From: Synanceia verrucosa
Lineage: Eukaryota; Chordata; Actinopteri; Perciformes; Synanceiidae
DNA length: 64,000 bases
Direction: 5' to 3'
Assembly: GCA_029721515.1 (NCBI GenBank)
Contig: CM056552.1
Location: 12,797,001-12,861,000 of the forward strand
The translations under genes and the position numbers were made by a program. This document shows, in pieces, positions 59,601 through 64,000 of the stretch. Under the pieces are notes generated by a model, which had not been told where the DNA came from, did not search any database, and was given only the letters and a program-made list of their open reading frames with translations. Each line of letters starts with the position of its first letter. The stretch's first letter is position 1.

Positions 59601-61759
59601 GTAAATAATCATTGCACTGAGGATTCCTGTTGTTTCAGACGGATGATGAGGACTTCATGGAGAAGCCGCTCGGTTTTCTGCCTCTCCACCATGAGCTGGA
59701 CAGTGGTCTGGGCTGGACCGATGGCTCCCTCCACCAGGGAGACCTCTCAGGCCTGGAAACCGAGGAGGGAGGTCTGGAGGACTGTCATCAACATGGGGGC
59801 CTTGCACCAGGGGGTTGCGGAGGCTTTGGAGGTGGTGGCTCTCCTTCTTCTGAGTCCTTTATTTCCTCAGAGCTCAGCGACTCTGGCTTTTACAGTGTGA
59901 GCACCGGGGAGTTCAGACACTTCCAGAGGCTGCTGGAGAAGCGAATGCGGCTGTACAATGCTAGGCTGCAACATCAGGGCGAAACCTGTGAGAGGCGAGA
60001 GCGGCGTGACAGCTGCCCCAAGAGCCACCGTGAGCTGCTGGAGGCCATTCCTGAGGCACTAACCATGCAGCCTCAGTGTCCACGTTTGCAGATCGAGATG
60101 GACGAGGGTGACGGGCCCATCATGGACATCCCACCCCGTGGACTTTTCAGGTAAAAGCTGGTAGTATGACAAAGTTTATCTGACACACAAATAAAAATAG
60201 ACTCATGCAAAGCCTAAATTCAACACAATGTTTCTATGGTAACAATCTGTCAGAACTGCTGAAAGACAGAAGAAAATGTTGTTTGTTGATTTTACTCTAT
60301 GTCAATCTGTGTTTTCAGGGTTTCTTCGGTCCAGTTCCATAAAGCTGACCGGCCCTGTCTGAACCGTCACAGTTCCAGCAGTGGAGCCCTCTTCAATCCT
60401 TCCCACTCACATGCTGCAGTCTCACGAATGGCTGCCCCGGTTCTCTCCACCTGCAGCACCCCCTCCAGCCACCGGAGACCACTGGTACCCATGCAGCAGC
60501 ACCACCAAAGCACGAGTTCAGTAGGAATGCTGAGAAGAAGCCGGACTCTGCACCATCGCCCTCCACCACAGGAGTACCGCCGTCGAGCCAGTCACCCAGC
60601 TTCCCCCTCTTATTGCGCAGCAACCCTGCACCACTGTGGAGGTGTCCCCCCACATAATGTCCTGCCACCGCATCTGCCTGAGGAAGGTGAGCTAGTGGCT
60701 GGTGTGCTGGCTGCTCACCCAGCAGGCCTGGCCCTCCCACCACAACAACACCCTGCTGCTTTGGGGCATATCAGGAGTGCCAACTCCCATGAGCGATGCT
60801 ACGACAACAACTCCAATGCACAGATCTCTCACCATGACTGGTGGCACCCACAAGAGAGAGGCTTGATGCCTGGGCAACTGGTGACAGAAAGGGACAGGGA
60901 GATCGAGAGGGAGCTGGAACAAAAAAGACAAATGCAAGAGAAAGAGCTGGAAAGAGAGAGGGAGGCACAGATTCAAGAGGAGATGGACAGAGAGCGGCAG
61001 CAGGAGCTGGAGAGGTGCCGAGTCAAAGAGCAGCAGCATCTCCAGAGTTTGGTCCACCCTCCTCAGGCTGGAGACATCAACGACACCTGGCCAAAACCGG
61101 CCACCCGTCAGTCCCAGGTTGGTGGGGCAGGCAGAGGTCTCTACAGCACCCTGGAGGGCCACACAGGGGCCAGTGCTGGCTCTACTGCAGGCTGGGATAC
61201 AAAGAATGTTAATGAGTGTCCAAGCCCTAATGCCAGTTCTGGTTTGCAGCCAAAACTTAATCCAAGTTCCAAACCCAATGCAACCTCACGGATCTCCAGG
61301 AACCAGCTCCTGAGAGACCGGGCATCCCAACTGGCAGATGAGCGCAGTGGGATGAGCACAGATGAAGAGACTAACACCGACATGCTGATGGGTCGGTACT
61401 GGAGTCGAATGGAGAGAAGGGAACACTTCTTGTTGGCCCGTGAGCAGAAGCAGCAGCAGCTGCAGGCCAGAGCAGGAACGATACGAGACGCCACCGTGAG
61501 AGGAGGAGCCGTCACTGGAGGAGGAGGAGCCTCTGTTGGGGAAGGAGGAATGCTGGACAACAGAGGAGGCGGAGCTTTTGCAGAGGGGAGGTACAACACG
61601 GTCCTGGAGCTGAGTCAGAGAAAGCTGAGTCGTCTGAGGAACAGGAAGCTTTTGGACGACTGGACAACAGTAGAAGAGCTGCTGACTCATGGGACCAGGC
61701 TGAACAACCAGGAGGACATGCTGTGTACCAGCACCCTGCTGACTGTCACCACTGTCTAA
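56612..61759 (+). CDS. PDZRN3/PDZRN4-family protein, short form without RING
   Basis: Family members (LNX3, LNX4) are normally RING ubiquitin ligases with two PDZ domains. Here six in-frame exons (56612-56653, 58536-58756, 59100-59202, 59301-59396, 59639-60150, 60319-61759) give 804 aa. Residues 1-14 are MGCWLSGPWMGDQM. VSGRSLAHLSQRDALRILAA at 15-34 corresponds to the second half of PDZ1 only. The second PDZ is not seen. The family tail is clear: HELDSGLG; SSESFIS; a charged helix (REIERELEQKRQMQEKELE); DERSGMSTDEE at 665; MGRYWSRMERREHF; NTVLELSQRKLSRLRNRKLL; DDWTTVEELLTHGT; and a C-terminal TVTTV that fits a class I PDZ ligand. The ATG has no in-frame alternative upstream within its exon. 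The start resembles the short MGC isoforms of PDZRN4 as I recall them. Whether a longer RING form exists upstream cannot be seen here. Confidence 0.85.
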
Positions 61760-63180
61760 CTGCATGGGCAACTCTGTGTGTGTGAGCTCAAGCTAACAAT
61801 ATGACATTCTGGCAATTCCTCTTACTGTCTTTTTCAAAGATCGATGAGAAAATGGAGTATCATCTTTGTGTGTCTGGTACAAAGACAGGTCCAGGATGTG
61901 TTTAGCCTACAGAATATGCAGAGACAACACCTCTCAATTTCCTCCCACTGCACAAAAGTGAAGCCAAAATATCCTGGATACAGGAGGTGATATCTTGTGA
62001 TTTTGGTGCCATTTAGAGCCCACGTATGTGTGCTGATGAGCCAAGCATGGTGCAGCTTGTTAGCGTGATCCACTTAGATGTTATATCAGCACCACCATAG
62101 CTAAAAAGACGCAGAAACTTACAATATATCTATAACAACATTAATGATCAAATTGATTAGATTGGCGATAGATATGGTATTACATTTCCAATTTCATATC
62201 AAAACGTCAAATCCCCTTTTTTTATAACAACAAATAACAAATTAAAATCAAACCTGATCAAATAGCAACATATATGGGTAAAAATTATTTGACAGCCACC
62301 AGGGGTGATTCAGATGTTTTGGCTTCACTTTTGAGGAGCTGTCTGGGAATCTATGATTTGGCCTGGCTGAGGACAATGACTGTAAGCATGGGGAAACTCT
62401 AGCTTAATCTCAAAAAAAAAGAACAACAACTTAACGATTCAAAAGCTGTCAGATGTAGACAAACAGTTGGACTCTACTTGTCTGTGTTGCCTCATGGGTC
62501 ATTTATGACATAATGTCATGTTGATGCAGATGTCTCTGTGGAAAATAGTACGCCATCCAAAATCTCTGTACTCGAAGCACGAAGATGAAACTGATATCCA
62601 TTTTCTCAAATGACTCTGAGAAAGACTGAGAAGAAGAAGAGTCACGGAAATGTCGGACTGTTCCTTTAATGAATGTGCACAAGAGAAGGAACCTCACGGT
62701 CATCGCTGTACATCACCTCAACTGATAGCTTTACGTGTCGGTGTGTGACAACTGTACAGCACTCCGGACAAAATGTGTGTGTCAGCGCATGATGCTTTGT
62801 AAAGACAAACGACCGAACAAGTTCAGATCAGTGTGTATGTTTGTATCATGCGTTTCATGCCACATCTTATGCTAAATTTATTTCAAAGAATCTTTGACAA
62901 ATTACAGAAATGTGGGTTGAGACTCAAATCCTCAAATAGACCATGAGATTTCAAGGAGCAATACTGTTCTGCGTGACATACCTGGCTGTGCACTAATGAT
63001 AGCTCACATTCAACTGCTTTTACATCAGGGCCATAGAACACAACAACTGTAGCAAAGCAGACAATAACAAATGAGATTTGATGCCAAATCCTTGAATGGT
63101 TTTTGTAGAAACTCTGTTTACAATTACATTATCAGTCGATGGGAGCTTTTGTAAATAAATTGGAAGACGTGACCTGAATT
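61760..63180 (+). other. 3' untranslated region of the PDZRN-like gene (probable)
   Basis: AATAAA at 63154-63159 is the first canonical poly(A) signal on the plus strand that I noticed after the stop codon. It gives a 3' UTR of about 1.4 kb. No coding content is seen. Confidence 0.55.
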
Positions 63181-64000
63181 ACTTGGTTGTGAGACATGAG
63201 TGATACCGTGCTGATCGGGGATGAGGAACAATGTGCCGCTGAGGTTTGCTGAGGATTTTGATCATGACTTGAATAATGATTAAAATCAGCTGCTGTTTTG
63301 TTTTGGTTGGAGTTTATGCTGCATTTATGTCATTCCATTCAAAACGTACTGAGAAAACCAGTCCATACCATATTGTAAGTCTGAGCCAAAGGCGTCAGGA
63401 TCTGACCATCTTGCCAGCCTGACGCAGGATCAGGGCAAAGGCGAAAAGTGGTGTCCCCCCATGTTCTCATGTTATGTCTTCATCATAACACACAAACAGA
63501 CTCACAAAGTGAAAACAATACCAGCAGCTGGAAAAAAAGCTAAAAGTATGTATGTTTTCAAAAAGAAAATGCCACAATGTTTGAAGTCAAAACAACAGGA
63601 GTTTGCTTGCTGTTCTGCTGACACGGTGTGAATGCAGGATAAGAGTTTTGGCCCCTCATGATCGCACATGGCATCCCATTCCTGCCGGTACTCTTGGCGG
63701 GTTGTTTACAGATCTACCTACCAAGGTAACAGCTTATGCATGTTTACTGAACTCTACAGTGATGCACTGACTGTGTGAAGACAATTTCAAAGCTGCACCT
63801 CAAGTCATCTTTAGGGTAGATTGTCCAGACTGCTGCAGCGTCTGTACAGTCAGAGCTTGAGACACTGCTGACATTCCACTGAAAGCAGGTACAAGGTGAG
63901 GAAATCTAAAATGTACAGATTCCAGGTCTGCAGTTTGGGAAAAAGTGCAATAATACCTCAAGCTAGTTTTAATATTGCAATGACAGTGTTGTGTGCACTT
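63181..64000. other. Intergenic, nothing recognised
   Basis: No gene, RNA or named repeat is supported up to the window end. Confidence 0.5.

Overview
The window is nuclear DNA of a ray-finned fish, most likely a percomorph-type teleost. The genes have many exons with GT-AG introns, the intergenic DNA is full of CA/TG microsatellites, and several short interspersed families familiar from teleosts (tRNA-headed SINE, foldback elements, L1-like and other LINE fragments) are present. Nothing bacterial, viral or organellar is seen. All functions come from reading protein motifs; no database search was run.

Four genes can be reconstructed with confidence, all with open, phase-consistent exons. (1) A purine nucleoside phosphorylase on the minus strand (10310-15695, 7 exons, 295 aa) has every catalytic residue at the human position plus two. 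(2) A Tribbles pseudokinase, closest to TRIB3, lies on the plus strand (32899-37788, 4 exons, 378 aa). (3) ATRIP, the ATR-interacting checkpoint protein, lies on the minus strand (40332-49403, 17 exons, 795 aa against 791 in human). It is tail-to-tail with trib3, with likely poly(A) signals about 650 bp apart. (4) A PDZRN3/PDZRN4-family protein lies on the plus strand (56612-61759, 6 exons, 804 aa). It lacks the RING and any complete PDZ domain and begins with a predicted acylation signal, MGC. A fifth gene is inferred from splice phases only: the membrane-spanning and cytoplasmic part of a receptor on the minus strand (4620-6570), with a PxQxT motif and an acidic tail like TNF-receptor family members. 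Its ectodomain was not found.

Layout: 1-4 kb holds microsatellites, a degenerate tandem repeat and a LINE relic. 4.6-6.6 kb holds the candidate receptor tail. 6.8-8.7 kb is nested L1/SINE plus a foldback element. 10.3-15.7 kb is PNP. 16-32 kb has no recognised gene and is the repeat-rich core: a 2.7-kb minisatellite with higher-order structure, a 573-bp TTAA-flanked foldback element, a perfect 140-bp palindrome next to a second AT-centred palindrome, another foldback element, and a 1.5-kb minisatellite of 44-bp units ending about 1 kb upstream of trib3. 32.9-49.4 kb carries trib3 and ATRIP. 50-56 kb is intergenic with transposon relics, including a Harbinger-like element. 56-63 kb is the PDZRN-like gene and its 3' UTR.

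The genes do not form a pathway. TRIB3 (integrated stress response) and ATRIP (replication stress) are both stress-signalling genes, but their adjacency is probably positional only.
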